From Methylococcus sp. Mc7 (GTDB lineage: Bacteria; Pseudomonadota; Gammaproteobacteria; Methylococcales; Methylococcaceae): DNA of 64,000 nt. Shown one piece after another: positions 55,820 to 64,000 of this stretch. The first letter of the stretch is position 1. Each line of letters opens with the position of its first letter. Both the position numbers and the translations under genes were made by a program. The stretch is from the NCBI RefSeq assembly GCF_019285515.1, contig NZ_CP079095.1, forward strand, positions 3,256,501 to 3,320,500. Reading direction: 5' to 3'. A model generated the notes under the pieces. The model did not search any database. It was not told where the DNA came from and saw only the letters and a program-made list of their open reading frames with translations.

Positions 55820-57178
55820 TTAGTTTTTCCATCCCGGAACCAAAAAGTATACGGCGTCGGCAAAACCCTGCGGAACGTGTATGGCGGTGTTGTCGGGATA
55901 GAACACGACGAACCACAGAAATGCCGCCGCCAGGATGAGTTTCGCCGTGATTCGGTCGGTTTTGTCCTGGGCGGCCAGATTGCCGCCGAGCCAGCGGGCG
56001 AGAATGATGCACAGTATCGGCACCGCCGGCGCATAGTGATAGAAAAACATGATCCTGGGCGAAATGGTCCACGGCAGCCAGAGCATGAAATAGACCAGAA
56101 TCATGAACGCCACGGGCCAGCTCCGGTACCATTCCTTCTTGAGGATCGCGGCGGCAACGGCGTAAAGCCCGCCATAGAAAATCACCGAGTTTCCCAGGTT
56201 GTAAATGTTGGCGATTTTTCCGGGCACCGAATAATCGACGTACATCCATACCGGACGGAGATTGAGGATCCACTGCCAGGGCTGCGAATGGGCGGCATGG
56301 GTGGCTTTCAGTCCGGTATGGTAGAACCACATCTGGCGGAACAGTTCGAGGAATTCCGGCCAGCGGTAGCCCAGAGCGAAATACTGCAGGTAGGACGACA
56401 GATAGATCGCAAGGGGCAGGAGGCCCAGCGCGACGGGCATGTTGAGGCAGGCCGCCAGGGGAGGGAGGCGCCGGTCACGGATCGCCGTTACACCCAGATC
56501 GACGGCCAGGACCAGGAATACGTAGAGCGTGGTCCATTTGGTCGCGAGCGCAAGGCCAAGTGCCGTTCCGGTGAAATACAGCCAGCGGATCGAGGTTTCG
56601 GCGCCTTTCCAGCGGACGTAGCCGATCAAGGCCGTCAGCATGAAAAAGATGAAGTAAATATCGTTCATCGCGATGCGGGATTGGCTGAGGAGGAGGCCGT
56701 CGAGGCTCATCAGCGCAGCGGTCAGGACGGCGACGGGAAGTGAGCCGAACAGCTCGAAAGCCAGCGCGGCGGCGGCAATGGTGGCGAAGGTGCCGAAAAT
56801 GACCGAGCCGACGCGCCAGCCGAAGGCGTCCTCGCCGAAAACCGACATCATTCCGGCCATGATCAGCTTGGACAAGGGCGGGTGCGTCCATTCATACGCC
56901 TTGCCCGGCGGCGGTTTCGCCCAGGGGTCGTAGGCGCTCCGGTCGCCGTGCAGGACGACGGTCGCGGTGAATCCGTGGTATACCTCGTCGAAATAAAAGT
57001 CCCGCGGGTATTCGAGGCGGGCGATTTTCGTGACAAAGCCGAACAGGAGGATGGCGGCGAACAAGGTGAGAATCTTTTTGTCCGCCAGGAAGCTGCCGAA
57101 AAAACCGGTGTCCTTGTTTACTTGACCCAAGGAAGCGGAATTCCCTGCGAATGCGGTCGTCATTGCGCTGCTGTTCAT
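55820..57178 (-). CDS. PMT/GT39-family polytopic glycosyltransferase
   Basis: A 452-residue membrane protein with about ten helices. The PMT-type acidic motif FYFDEVYHG lies in the first periplasmic loop near residue 67, followed by EWTHPPLSKLIMAGMM and LSQSRIAMNDIYFIFFML. It resembles protein O-mannosyltransferases and related lipid-linked sugar transferases; the acceptor is unknown. It converges on the GT2 gene with ten bases between stops. Confidence 0.85.
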   Translation of the reverse strand: MNSSAMTTAFAGNSASLGQVNKDTGFFGSFLADKKILTLFAAILLFGFVTKIARLEYPRDFYFDEVYHGFTATVVLHGDRSAYDPWAKPPPGKAYEWTHPPLSKLIMAGMMSVFGEDAFGWRVGSVIFGTFATIAAAALAFELFGSLPVAVLTAALMSLDGLLLSQSRIAMNDIYFIFFMLTALIGYVRWKGAETSIRWLYFTGTALGLALATKWTTLYVFLVLAVDLGVTAIRDRRLPPLAACLNMPVALGLLPLAIYLSSYLQYFALGYRWPEFLELFRQMWFYHTGLKATHAAHSQPWQWILNLRPVWMYVDYSVPGKIANIYNLGNSVIFYGGLYAVAAAILKKEWYRSWPVAFMILVYFMLWLPWTISPRIMFFYHYAPAVPILCIILARWLGGNLAAQDKTDRITAKLILAAAFLWFVVFYPDNTAIHVPQGFADAVYFLVPGWKN

Positions 57179-57214
57179 CGATGGTGGTTGTCTGGGGTTA
57201 TGGGTGCGGCGGGA

Positions 57215-57436
57215 TCAGAAATCCCAGCGGTACCCCACGTCGACATAATACCTTTTGGTATCGCGTTCGTTGAGCACCACGGGTTTGGTCATATATTCGA
57301 CCCCTCCCTCCAGTTCGAAATAAAGGCCGTCGACCGCGCGGTGGTCGAAGCGCGTGCCGGGACGAACCCGGACAGGATATCGTCGATCTGTTGCGTCATG
57401 TTCCGATTCCCGATCAACCAGAATGAACCGGCTCAT
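57215..57436 (-). pseudogene. C-terminal fragment of an outer-membrane protein
   Basis: About 73 codons without a signal peptide, ending in two amphipathic strands, VDGLYFELEGGVEYMTKP and RYYVDVGYRWDF, with a terminal Phe typical of outer-membrane barrels. The rest of the gene is absent upstream. It could also be a small unrelated protein, but the C-terminal pattern favours a remnant. Confidence 0.5.
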
Positions 57437-57617
57437 ACGACCCTTTCCTACTACTCATTCAGTAAAAGCTTATTTTACCGATCGACGGGCTGAAAGTCCG
57501 ACAGACTCCTAGAGGCGGGTGACGCGTGCGCAATCGGTCGGGCGGACACCGCCGGCCTTGTCCGCTCGCCATGCGCAAGGCCGCGGACGGCGCCGTTTTT
57601 CGGGGAATCGCCACCGA

Positions 57618-57638
57618 ACCGTCACGGGAACGTCACAC
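57618..57638 (+). promoter_or_regulatory. Candidate Pho box upstream of lipoprotein and alkaline phosphatase genes
   Basis: CGTCAC occurs at 57620 and 57631, an exact 11-base period, as in PhoB boxes (two direct (T/C)GTCA repeats). It lies about 100 bases upstream of the lipoprotein gene that precedes an alkaline phosphatase. No other signal was found in 57437-57736. Pattern and context only. Confidence 0.35.
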
Positions 57639-57736
57639 CAACATAACTTTCATTCCCTAGGCTCCCGTCGCTGGAAGGGTGCCCGATGCAATGCGCGTGT
57701 CGGCATCCGTGTCTGAATTTCCCGATTCGGTGGAGC

Positions 57737-58318
57737 ATGAAAAATCTCGAAGACCGGCCCAGGGCGGCGCGATGCGGCGTTCTGCTGCTCCTGGCCTTGG
57801 TGGCCGGATGTGCGAGCCAGCCTGCGGACGACGCATCACGCGCTGCGGCATCCGCTCCGCAAACCGTTCCGGCCGCCGAGCTGCGGCTGTCCGAGTTCTT
57901 CAAGCTGCCCGTAGGACCGCGGGGACTCGAGCCTACGGACAAGCTCCGCGGGCTCGCGGGCAAGCGGGTTCGCGTCCAAGGCTACCTCGTCAAGGAGGAG
58001 GAGCCTTTTCCGGGCCTCGTCATGCTGACGCCTGTCCCCGTCACCCTGGCCGAATTGGCGGATGGTCCGGCCGATTATCTGCCGCCGGCCACGCTGTTCG
58101 CGCACGCCGACGGCGAGAACGCGAACAAGATACTGGCTTACCGTCCCGGCGCCTGGACGTTGACGGGGACGCTGGAACTGGGCAGCCGCGAGGAGCGGAA
58201 CGGGCGCGTTTCTTACGCGCGCCTGAATCTTGACGGCGCCGGCTCGATCAAGGCACCCGGCAACACGGTGCCGGTCTTCCTGGAGCCGGGCGCCGTGGAG
58301 CATGCCCATCACCACTGA
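57737..58318 (+). CDS. Lipoprotein of unknown function before alkaline phosphatase
   Basis: A 193-residue protein with a lipoprotein signal (lipobox LVAGC) from ATG 57737. A single folded domain contains LRLSEFFKLPVGPRGLEPT, KRVRVQGYLVKEEEPFPG and WTLTGTLELGSREE, an OB-like beta pattern. It ends in a His-rich tail (AVEHAHHH) that could bind metal. I do not recognise a named family. The alkaline phosphatase gene follows 106 bases later. Confidence 0.75.
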   Translation: MKNLEDRPRAARCGVLLLLALVAGCASQPADDASRAAASAPQTVPAAELRLSEFFKLPVGPRGLEPTDKLRGLAGKRVRVQGYLVKEEEPFPGLVMLTPVPVTLAELADGPADYLPPATLFAHADGENANKILAYRPGAWTLTGTLELGSREERNGRVSYARLNLDGAGSIKAPGNTVPVFLEPGAVEHAHHH

Positions 58319-58424
58319 AGGGCGCGTGCTTGGCTCGAGAGCAGCGGGGCCTGAACGGAATCGGGCTCCGGCGTGTGTGCAGCAAAGACCCTGAAAAACC
58401 TCCCTTACTACCGGAGTTCCCCCA

Positions 58425-60494
58425 ATGAGACTTGGTAAATCCTTGAGCCGTATATCGTTGACCGCTCTCGCGGTAGCCTCGGCGATTTCCGCCAACGCCT
58501 ACGCAGCCCCCGCGATATCGCGTCTTACGCCGCCCAGTGAATTGTTCAGGACGGGCAGCGTCGACCCTGTCGTTTCGCGCTTCATCGTCGGGCAGAAATT
58601 CGACCTGCAGGCCACCGTCCGTCCCGACGCCGGCCAGACCATCACCTCGGTCGTATTCAAGGTCGACGGCAAGACCGTGGCCACGGTGACGCCCTCCGCC
58701 GGTGGCAAGACCAGCATGGTTCCAGCCACTGCCATCACCGCGACGAGCCCGAACGCCGTGGCCGCCTCGGTACGCGGCTACTCGAATTTCAAGGCCGGTA
58801 TCCGCACGCTGACCGTGACCGCCACCCAAAGCGACAAGCAGACGGTGACCGCCACCGGGAATTTCGAAATCGTCCCCATCACGTGGGGCGGTGTGAAGGT
58901 CAAGAACGTCATCATCATGCTCGGCGATGGCATGGGCTCGGGCCACCGCACCGCGGCCCGCATCATGCAGTACGGCGTGGCGCAGGGTAAGGTCAAGGGC
59001 AAGCTGGCGATGGACACCTTTCCGGTCACTGCCAACATCATGACCCCATCCCTCAATTCCATCGTGACCGACTCGGCCCCCGGCATGCAGAACTACGTGA
59101 CCGGCAACAAGGCCAACAACAATCAGGAAGGCGTCTTCCCGGACGACACCACGGCGAATTTCGACAACCCGCGGGTCGAATACCTGTCCGAGTTCCTGGC
59201 CCGCGCCCAGGGCAAGAAACTGGGCATCGTCACCACGGCGGACGTATTCGACGCCACGCCGGCGTCCATGGCGGTCCACACCCAGAACCGTGGGGCCGGC
59301 ACCGGCATCGTCGATCAGTTCTTCGACGACAGGGCGAACACCGGCCTGACCGTGCTGATGGGGGGCGGCCGCAAGTGGTTCCTGCCCAATCCGACCGCCT
59401 GCAACGGCGGCGAAGCCGGCTGCGGCGACGCGGGCGGTGTGGCGAGCTTCAACGGCTCCGCCCGCAGCAACAGCAGCGATTACGAACTGCCCGCCGACAT
59501 CGTCGCCGGCTGGGGTTCGGCGCCGGGGGCCCTGGATGCGGGCCGCGATCTGATTGGCGACTTCCAGGCCGCCGGCTGGAACTATGCGTACGACACCGGG
59601 AGCCTCAGTGCCGCGGGCGCGAATCAGCCGCTGCTGGGCCTGTTCTCGCTGTCCAACATGAACGTGGCCCTCGACAAGCTGGGCAAGCGTCGCGGCACTT
59701 CCACCGTGGTGGATGACTACGGCTTCCCGGATCAGCCGATGCTGGAAGAAATGACCGAAAAGGCGCTGCAAGTGCTCGACGCCAATAGCCCGAAGGGCTT
59801 CGTGCTGATGGTGGAGGCGGCGTCTATCGACAAACAGGCCCATAACATGGACACCGAGCGCTTCATTCTCGATACGATCGAGTTCGACAAAGCCATCGGC
59901 GTGGCCAAGGAGTACGCCCGGACCCATCCCGGCACCCTGGTTCTGGTCACCGCCGACCACGAGTGCGCCGGGGTGGCGGTCATCGGCGGCTCGCGCGTCA
60001 CCGACGATGAACTGCAGACCCGGATTGCGACGGGTGGGGGGGCTGCCCAGGTCCGGAACGGAGTCGTCGGCACTTACGAGGCGGCGGGTTTTCCGCACTA
60101 TCCCATTTCCGGAACCGACGGCTACCCCAGCGACACCGATCCGGACAAGAAGATGCTGATCGGCTACGCGGCCAACGCCGACCGTTACGAGGACTGGCGC
60201 ACGAATGCGCAGCCGTTGCGCGACAGCCAGCAGCCGGGCAATGGCGTGGCTCCCTTGAGTGCCTATCCGGGGAGCCCGATGGAGCGCGATACCGCCGGCA
60301 ATTTCCTGGTCACCGGGCAGATTCCGGATGCCGTTGCGGCCCACACCGGCAACGACATCCCGCTTTCGGCCTGCGGCCGCGGCGCAGCGTTGATGGGCGG
60401 CACCATGGACAATACCGACGTGTTCTTCCAATTGGCGCAGGCCACGGTGGGCGGCGTCGGTCCCGGTTCCGCAGCGGCGACCAACTGCAAATAG
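58425..60494 (+). CDS. Large secreted alkaline phosphatase
   Basis: A 689-residue enzyme with a signal peptide (cleaved near ANAYAA). An Ig-like N-terminal part (about 40-155) precedes a PhoA-superfamily domain: metal ligand Asp168 in IIMLGDGMGSGHR, nucleophile Ser217 in IVTDSAPGMQNY, and the DH pair near 511-512 in LVTADHECAGV. It is longer than E. coli PhoA (about 470) because of the N-terminal domain and an insertion around 320-440. It releases phosphate outside the cytoplasm. A hairpin follows the stop. Confidence 0.92.
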   Translation: MRLGKSLSRISLTALAVASAISANAYAAPAISRLTPPSELFRTGSVDPVVSRFIVGQKFDLQATVRPDAGQTITSVVFKVDGKTVATVTPSAGGKTSMVPATAITATSPNAVAASVRGYSNFKAGIRTLTVTATQSDKQTVTATGNFEIVPITWGGVKVKNVIIMLGDGMGSGHRTAARIMQYGVAQGKVKGKLAMDTFPVTANIMTPSLNSIVTDSAPGMQNYVTGNKANNNQEGVFPDDTTANFDNPRVEYLSEFLARAQGKKLGIVTTADVFDATPASMAVHTQNRGAGTGIVDQFFDDRANTGLTVLMGGGRKWFLPNPTACNGGEAGCGDAGGVASFNGSARSNSSDYELPADIVAGWGSAPGALDAGRDLIGDFQAAGWNYAYDTGSLSAAGANQPLLGLFSLSNMNVALDKLGKRRGTSTVVDDYGFPDQPMLEEMTEKALQVLDANSPKGFVLMVEAASIDKQAHNMDTERFILDTIEFDKAIGVAKEYARTHPGTLVLVTADHECAGVAVIGGSRVTDDELQTRIATGGGAAQVRNGVVGTYEAAGFPHYPISGTDGYPSDTDPDKKMLIGYAANADRYEDWRTNAQPLRDSQQPGNGVAPLSAYPGSPMERDTAGNFLVTGQIPDAVAAHTGNDIPLSACGRGAALMGGTMDNTDVFFQLAQATVGGVGPGSAAATNCK

Positions 60495-60521
60495 CCGGGA
60501 CAGGGGCTTAAGCCCACGGAT

Positions 60522-60544
60522 GCCGGGGGACGGGTTCCCCCGGC
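60522..60544 (+). terminator. Terminator-like hairpin after alkaline phosphatase
   Basis: GCCGGGGGA and TCCCCCGGC form a perfect 9-bp stem with a five-base loop. It is followed by GCCGTTTC rather than a clean T run. It separates the phosphatase gene from rnpB. Confidence 0.45.
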
Positions 60545-60580
60545 GCCGTTTCAAAACGAGCCGGCGGTCCGTACCGGCGT

Positions 60581-60586
60581 TATAAT
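60581..60586 (+). promoter_or_regulatory. -10 element of the rnpB promoter
   Basis: A perfect TATAAT ends seven bases before the predicted 5' end of RNase P RNA at 60594. The -35 region is not recognisable by eye. Position relative to the RNA supports the call. Confidence 0.6.
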
Positions 60587-60593
60587 AGGCGCG

Positions 60594-60946
60594 GAGTCGG
60601 CCAGACAGCCGCTGTTCCCTCAAGGGGATGGAGGAAAGTCCGGGCTCCACAGGGCAGGGTGCCAGGTAACGCCTGGGGGGCGCGAGCCTACGGAAAGTGC
60701 CACAGAAAATATACCGCCCCGGTTCGTCCGGGGTAAGGGTGAAATGGTGCGGTAAGAGCGCACCGCGCTTGCGGTAACGCCAAGCGGCAGGGTAAACCCC
60801 ATCCGGAGCAAGACCAAATAGGGGGGCATTGGGTTCGCCCAGACGTGCGGCCCGCACGGCTCCCGGGTAGGTCGCTCGAGGCGTGCGGTGACGTACGTCC
60901 CAGATGAATGGCTGTCCACGACAGAACCCGGCTTATCGGCCGACTC
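60594..60946 (+). ncRNA. rnpB: RNase P RNA (class A)
   Basis: The RNA component of RNase P, which trims the 5' ends of tRNA precursors. The 5' and 3' ends pair (GAGTCGGCC with GGCCGACTC, helix P1). The universal core GAGGAAAGTCCGGGCTCC is near 60631. GGGTAAGGGTGAAA and the conserved ACAGAACCCGGCTTAT near the 3' end are present. About 353 bases is a normal class A length. A run of seven Ts follows at 60948-60954 and likely serves as the terminator. Confidence 0.97.
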
Positions 60947-60957
60947 CTTTTTTTCTC

Positions 60958-61803
60958 CTAGTCGATCCGTCGAAGGATCGCATCCAAGGCGCGCGTGGAA
61001 AGCACGCGTTTCAATGTTGCGAACAGATAGGTCGGAAAAGTCACGCAATAACGGGCTTTCGGCCTTCTGCTTTCGAGCGCGTGGATCACGCGCTTCAGCA
61101 CCGCTTCCGGCCCTTCGGTGAACGGGGCCGCTGCGCCCTTTTTCTCCAGCCTCGCTTCCATGGCCCGGTAGCGTTCCCGGTGCACGCTGGCTTCAGCGTC
61201 GATGTTGCCCTTGTACAGACCGTAGGCGTTGGCCCGGAATTCGCTCAGGATCGGTCCGGGTTCGATCAGGCAGACATGGATGCCGCTGTCCGCCAGTTCC
61301 ATCCGCAGCGTATCGGTGAGTCCTTCCAGCGCGAACTTGCTGGCGTTATAGGCTCCGCGCCAGGGCATGGCGGCGAAGCCCAGCACCGAGCTGTTCTGGA
61401 GGATACGTCCCTCGCCCTGGCGGCGCATGACCGGGATGACGAGGCGGGTCAGTTCGTGGGTGCCGAACAGGTTGGTTTCGAACTGGGCGCGCAGCACCTC
61501 CCGGCTGAGGTCCTCCACCGCGCCGGGCTGGCCGAAAGCGCCGTTGTTGAACAGTCCGTAAAGCTTGCCGTCCGTCTTTCGCAGGACTTCTTCGAGCGCC
61601 GAGCGGATGGACGCGGAACACGCCAGGTCGAGCTGCACGGCTTCCAGCCCTTTCGATTGCAGCATCGCCACGTCTGCGGCCTTGCGGGCGCTGGCGAACA
61701 CCCGGTAGCCGCGCGCCTTGAGGCCGAGAGCGGCGCACAGGCCGATGCCGGATGAGCAGCCGGTGATGAGGATGGCGCGGGAAGATCGGGAGCTGTCTTG
61801 CAT
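60958..61803 (-). CDS. Short-chain dehydrogenase/reductase
   Basis: A 281-residue SDR with cofactor motif TGCSSGIG at residues 14-21, FNNGAFG (NNxG type) near 88, and the catalytic YxxxK in GAYNASKFALEG near 157. Arg in FASARK suggests NADP preference. The C-terminal part resembles SDRs acting on lipid or steroid-like substrates; the substrate is unknown. ATG 61803 is the start of the conserved part. It converges on rnpB. Confidence 0.9.
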   Translation of the reverse strand: MQDSSRSSRAILITGCSSGIGLCAALGLKARGYRVFASARKAADVAMLQSKGLEAVQLDLACSASIRSALEEVLRKTDGKLYGLFNNGAFGQPGAVEDLSREVLRAQFETNLFGTHELTRLVIPVMRRQGEGRILQNSSVLGFAAMPWRGAYNASKFALEGLTDTLRMELADSGIHVCLIEPGPILSEFRANAYGLYKGNIDAEASVHRERYRAMEARLEKKGAAAPFTEGPEAVLKRVIHALESRRPKARYCVTFPTYLFATLKRVLSTRALDAILRRID

Positions 61804-61915
61804 AAAGTGGATTCTATCGCGTATCCGCCGCCGGAATGACGCCTTCCGTGTGTCTTGTAGGCGTGGGGGGTGTGGGCTAGACTCGGTCTGGATGGAACCT
61901 TTATCCGGAAGACCC

Positions 61916-62278
61916 ATGAAGACCGCCGCCGCCGTGTTTTCGCCGATCGTCCTGCCGATTCTCCTCGCAGGCTGCGCCAAGGATGCATCTCCGCCGGAAG
62001 CGCCGCCCCTGGCGAACTACAAGCCCGACTATCGCCAGGGCATGTACACCTACAGCATGTACTGCTCGCGCTGCCACGATACGGGGGCGGGAGGGGCGCC
62101 GATGCTGGACGACGTCGACGAGTGGGAGTCCCGCGGCATCCTCTGGCCCTCTCTCATGCAGGACCATGTCCGCGATGGCTTTCTCCACATGCCGTCCATG
62201 GGGCAGGCCGGGTTGTCGGAGCAGAACATCGCGGATGCGATTTACTTCATGACGGTCAAGATCGAGGCCGGCAAGTAG
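61916..62278 (+). CDS. c-type cytochrome lipoprotein
   Basis: A 120-residue protein with a lipoprotein signal (lipobox LLAGC, Cys20). One haem-binding CSRCH (C50, C53, H54) follows, with a likely axial Met in HMPSMGQAG near residue 95. It resembles small cytochrome c5-like domains and would be membrane-anchored in the periplasm as an electron carrier. ATG 61916 begins the signal. The next gene on the same strand is an Slp-type lipoprotein. Confidence 0.9.
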   Translation: MKTAAAVFSPIVLPILLAGCAKDASPPEAPPLANYKPDYRQGMYTYSMYCSRCHDTGAGGAPMLDDVDEWESRGILWPSLMQDHVRDGFLHMPSMGQAGLSEQNIADAIYFMTVKIEAGK

Positions 62279-62326
62279 GCGGCGGCGAGCCGCCCGGGAG
62301 CTGTGCGGCAGACCAGGGGGCCGAGA

Positions 62327-62932
62327 ATGATGAAAAAACTCGAATGTCGGCCGGTGTTCCACGCCGGAGCGGGGCTGGGGCTGGCCTTGCTCGTCGGGCT
62401 GGTGTCGGGATGCGCTTCCAGTCCGGTTCCCGAATCGCTGCGCAAGCGGGCGGTCTTACAGCCGAGCAGTTTCGTCGAACTCAAGTCGCACGCCTCGCAG
62501 TACCGGGACCGAATGGTTATCCTGGGCGGTGACATCGTGCAGACCCGCCATCTCGGCAAAACCTCCGAAATCGAGGTCGTCCAGAAGTCGCTCGACAGCG
62601 CAGACCGGCCGGAGCGGAGCGACAGCTCCGGCGGCCGGTTTCTGGCCGAGTGCCCCTATTTCGTCGATCCGACCATTTACGAAAAAGACCGCGAACTGAC
62701 GGTGGCCGGGAAAGTGCTCGGCGAACGCACCCAGAAGCTCGACGAGGCCGAATACGACTACCTGGTGGTCGGCTGCGATTACCTGCACCTGTGGCCCGAG
62801 CGGCAGCCCCCCGGCTATTACCCGTATCCCTACGCCTGGTACGGCTGGGGATGGCCGTATTACTACTACCCCTACTCGTTCTACTACCCGTACTATCCGG
62901 GGCCGATGCGCGCTCCGGTCAAGCGCCGGTGA
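62327..62932 (+). CDS. Slp-family outer-membrane lipoprotein with aromatic tail
   Basis: A 201-residue lipoprotein (lipobox LVSGC). The Slp domain includes RMVILGGDIVQTRHLGKTSEIEVVQKSL, GRFLAECPYFVDPTIYEKDRELTVAGKVLG and VVGCDYLHLWPE. After it comes a roughly 35-residue C-terminal tail dominated by Tyr, Trp and Pro (PGYYPYPYAWYGWGWPYYYY). Slp proteins are starvation- or acid-induced in E. coli. The aromatic tail is much longer than in E. coli Slp, though similar tails occur in related lipoproteins. Confidence 0.85.
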   Translation: MMKKLECRPVFHAGAGLGLALLVGLVSGCASSPVPESLRKRAVLQPSSFVELKSHASQYRDRMVILGGDIVQTRHLGKTSEIEVVQKSLDSADRPERSDSSGGRFLAECPYFVDPTIYEKDRELTVAGKVLGERTQKLDEAEYDYLVVGCDYLHLWPERQPPGYYPYPYAWYGWGWPYYYYPYSFYYPYYPGPMRAPVKRR

Positions 62933-62935
62933 GGA

Positions 62936-63355
62936 TCACTCGCCGATGATCTTGACCAGGGCGCGCTTGCGGCGACGGCCATCGAACTCGCCGTAGAAAA
63001 TCTGTTCCCAGGGGCCGAAATCGAGCCTGCCCTCGGTGATGGCGACTACCACTTCGCGTCCCATGACCTGCCGCTTCATGTGGGCGTCGGCGTTGTCCTC
63101 GCCGGTATCGTTGTGGCGGTACTGGCGGATCGGCTCGTGCGGCGCGAGCTTTTCCAGCCACTGGGTGTAGTCGTGGTGCAGGCCCGATTCGTCGTCGTTG
63201 ATGAACACGCTGGCGGTGATGTGCATGGCGTTGACCAGCACCAGGCCTTCGCGCACCCCGCTTTCGCGCAGGCATTCTTCGACCTGCCGGGTGATGTTCA
63301 CGAAGCCGACACGGTTCGGCACGTTGAACCAGAGTTCCTTGCGGTAGCTTTTCAT
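62936..63355 (-). CDS. YjbQ-family protein
   Basis: A 139-residue protein of the YjbQ/UPF0047 family with [27 protein letters not shown] and the conserved histidines in [19 protein letters not shown], ending [21 protein letters not shown]. coli YjbQ has weak thiamine-phosphate synthase activity; the true role is unclear. It is convergent with the Slp gene (three bases between stops). Confidence 0.9.
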   Translation of the reverse strand: MKSYRKELWFNVPNRVGFVNITRQVEECLRESGVREGLVLVNAMHITASVFINDDESGLHHDYTQWLEKLAPHEPIRQYRHNDTGEDNADAHMKRQVMGREVVVAITEGRLDFGPWEQIFYGEFDGRRRKRALVKIIGE

Positions 63356-63455
63356 GCGGTCTCCTCGAGGTTTTCGTCAAGAGCCGAATCTTAACCGTTT
63401 CCCCGCCGTGCAGGCGATATCATGCGGTTTTGGCCACCTCAAGGGGAGAGGACTC

Positions 63456-64000
63456 ATGGAGCTGAAAAGCGTCTGTGTCTATTGCGGATCGAGCGCCGGC
63501 GAGCGGCCGGAATACTTCGACGAGGCCCACCGGTTCGGGCGGCTGCTGGCGGCGCGCGGCATCCGCCTGGTCTACGGCGGTGCCAGTGTGGGCCTCATGG
63601 GTGCGGTCGCCGACGCGGCGCTCGCCGCCGGCGGGGAGGTGGTCGGGGTGATTCCGCACGCGCTGGTCGCCAAGGAAATCGCCCATGCCGGACTGACGGA
63701 CCTGGTGGTGACCGGATCCATGCACGAGCGCAAGGCCCGGATGGCGGAGCTGTCGGACGGCTTCGTCGCCCTGCCCGGCGGCATCGGCACTTTCGAGGAA
63801 TTGTTTGAGGCCTGGACCTGGGCCCAGCTCGGCATACACCACAAGCCGTGCGCGCTGCTGAACGTCGCCGGCTACTACGATCGGCTGGTGGCGTTCCTGG
63901 AGCACGCGGCGGGTGAGGGCTTCATGCGGCGACTGCACCGCTCCATGCTGCTGGTCGCGCGGCAGCCGGAAGAGCTGCTCGAAGCCTTCGCGGCCTATCG
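63456..64000 (+). CDS. LOG-family protein, cut by the window end
   Basis: The first 181 residues of a LOG-family (lysine decarboxylase-like) protein: [20 protein letters not shown] at the start, the [16 protein letters not shown] segment and the hallmark [16 protein letters not shown]. Such proteins are often cytokinin riboside 5'-monophosphate phosphoribohydrolases acting on nucleoside monophosphates. ATG 63456 follows AAGGGGAGAGG. The C-terminus lies beyond the window. Confidence 0.9.
   Translation, partial: MELKSVCVYCGSSAGERPEYFDEAHRFGRLLAARGIRLVYGGASVGLMGAVADAALAAGGEVVGVIPHALVAKEIAHAGLTDLVVTGSMHERKARMAELSDGFVALPGGIGTFEELFEAWTWAQLGIHHKPCALLNVAGYYDRLVAFLEHAAGEGFMRRLHRSMLLVARQPEELLEAFAAY

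Noticed and set aside
58248-60857. An 869-codon antisense frame over the alkaline phosphatase gene
   Set aside because: Same artefact: composition mirrors codon bias of the sense gene, and it would run into RNase P RNA.

Overview
The window reads as chromosome of a GC-rich gammaproteobacterium. A methanotroph of the Methylococcaceae type is my best guess. It rests on formate-tetrahydrofolate ligase beside an envelope/exopolysaccharide gene set and on abundant REP-type palindromes; no methane monooxygenase or 16S rRNA gene is present to settle it. The core loci (scpAB-rluB-cysC-galU, uvrB, rnpB, kdpFABC/kdpDE, tsaB) look intact. Accessory stretches between them are full of mobile DNA and decayed genes.

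Layout. 1-7.5 kb is an accessory zone: a TMEM175-like channel gene, a citrate-synthase-like gene cut by a frameshifted IS66 element, then two direct copies of a segment holding a broken AAA ATPase remnant, REP palindromes and a REP-associated tyrosine transposase (RAYT). Two MNT/HEPN toxin-antitoxin pairs lie between the copies. 7.6-16.3 kb is an exopolysaccharide locus (small secreted protein, Wzy/ligase-like polymerase, outer-membrane barrel, Wza-like export protein, Wzc-like tyrosine autokinase, CpsB/CapC-type phosphatase, VpsP-like protein). A 755-bp MITE-like element with 26-bp terminal inverted repeats and three 205-bp tandem units sits inside it. 16.5-19.5 kb is an IS21-family element with istA, istB and two extra small genes, one a zinc-ribbon protein.

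19.9-31 kb carries a class A acid phosphatase, brnTA, fhs, a parDE pair with a stop codon inside parE, a DUF4239 membrane protein, a patatin lipoprotein, two broken envelope genes, and a run of secreted proteins or lipoproteins (DUF4410, a Gly/Ser/Gln-rich protein, DUF2092), ending in a single-domain response regulator. 31.3-42.2 kb is the Kdp potassium system: an extra 30-residue membrane peptide, kdpFABC, then an orphan Xre/MbcA-type antitoxin, a corA-like gene, and kdpDE. KdpB carries an in-frame palindromic repeat inside its nucleotide-binding domain.

42.2-53.6 kb is mostly housekeeping: a radical SAM protein, a MoeB-like enzyme, tsaB, a YciO-type protein, an M50 peptidase, scpA, scpB, rluB, cysC, galU, an aspartate-type aminotransferase and uvrB. 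53.7-64 kb has a broken surface-protein tail, a gtrA/GT2/PMT glycosylation group, a lipoprotein and a large alkaline phosphatase behind a candidate Pho box, RNase P RNA, a short-chain dehydrogenase, a c-type cytochrome lipoprotein, an Slp-type lipoprotein, YjbQ, and a LOG-family gene cut by the window end.

The most unusual signals are the duplicated RAYT/REP block with REP copies inside or beside a toxin-antitoxin gene, the REP-like insertion translated inside KdpB, and the MITE-like array in the polysaccharide operon. I found no CRISPR array, tRNA or prophage.
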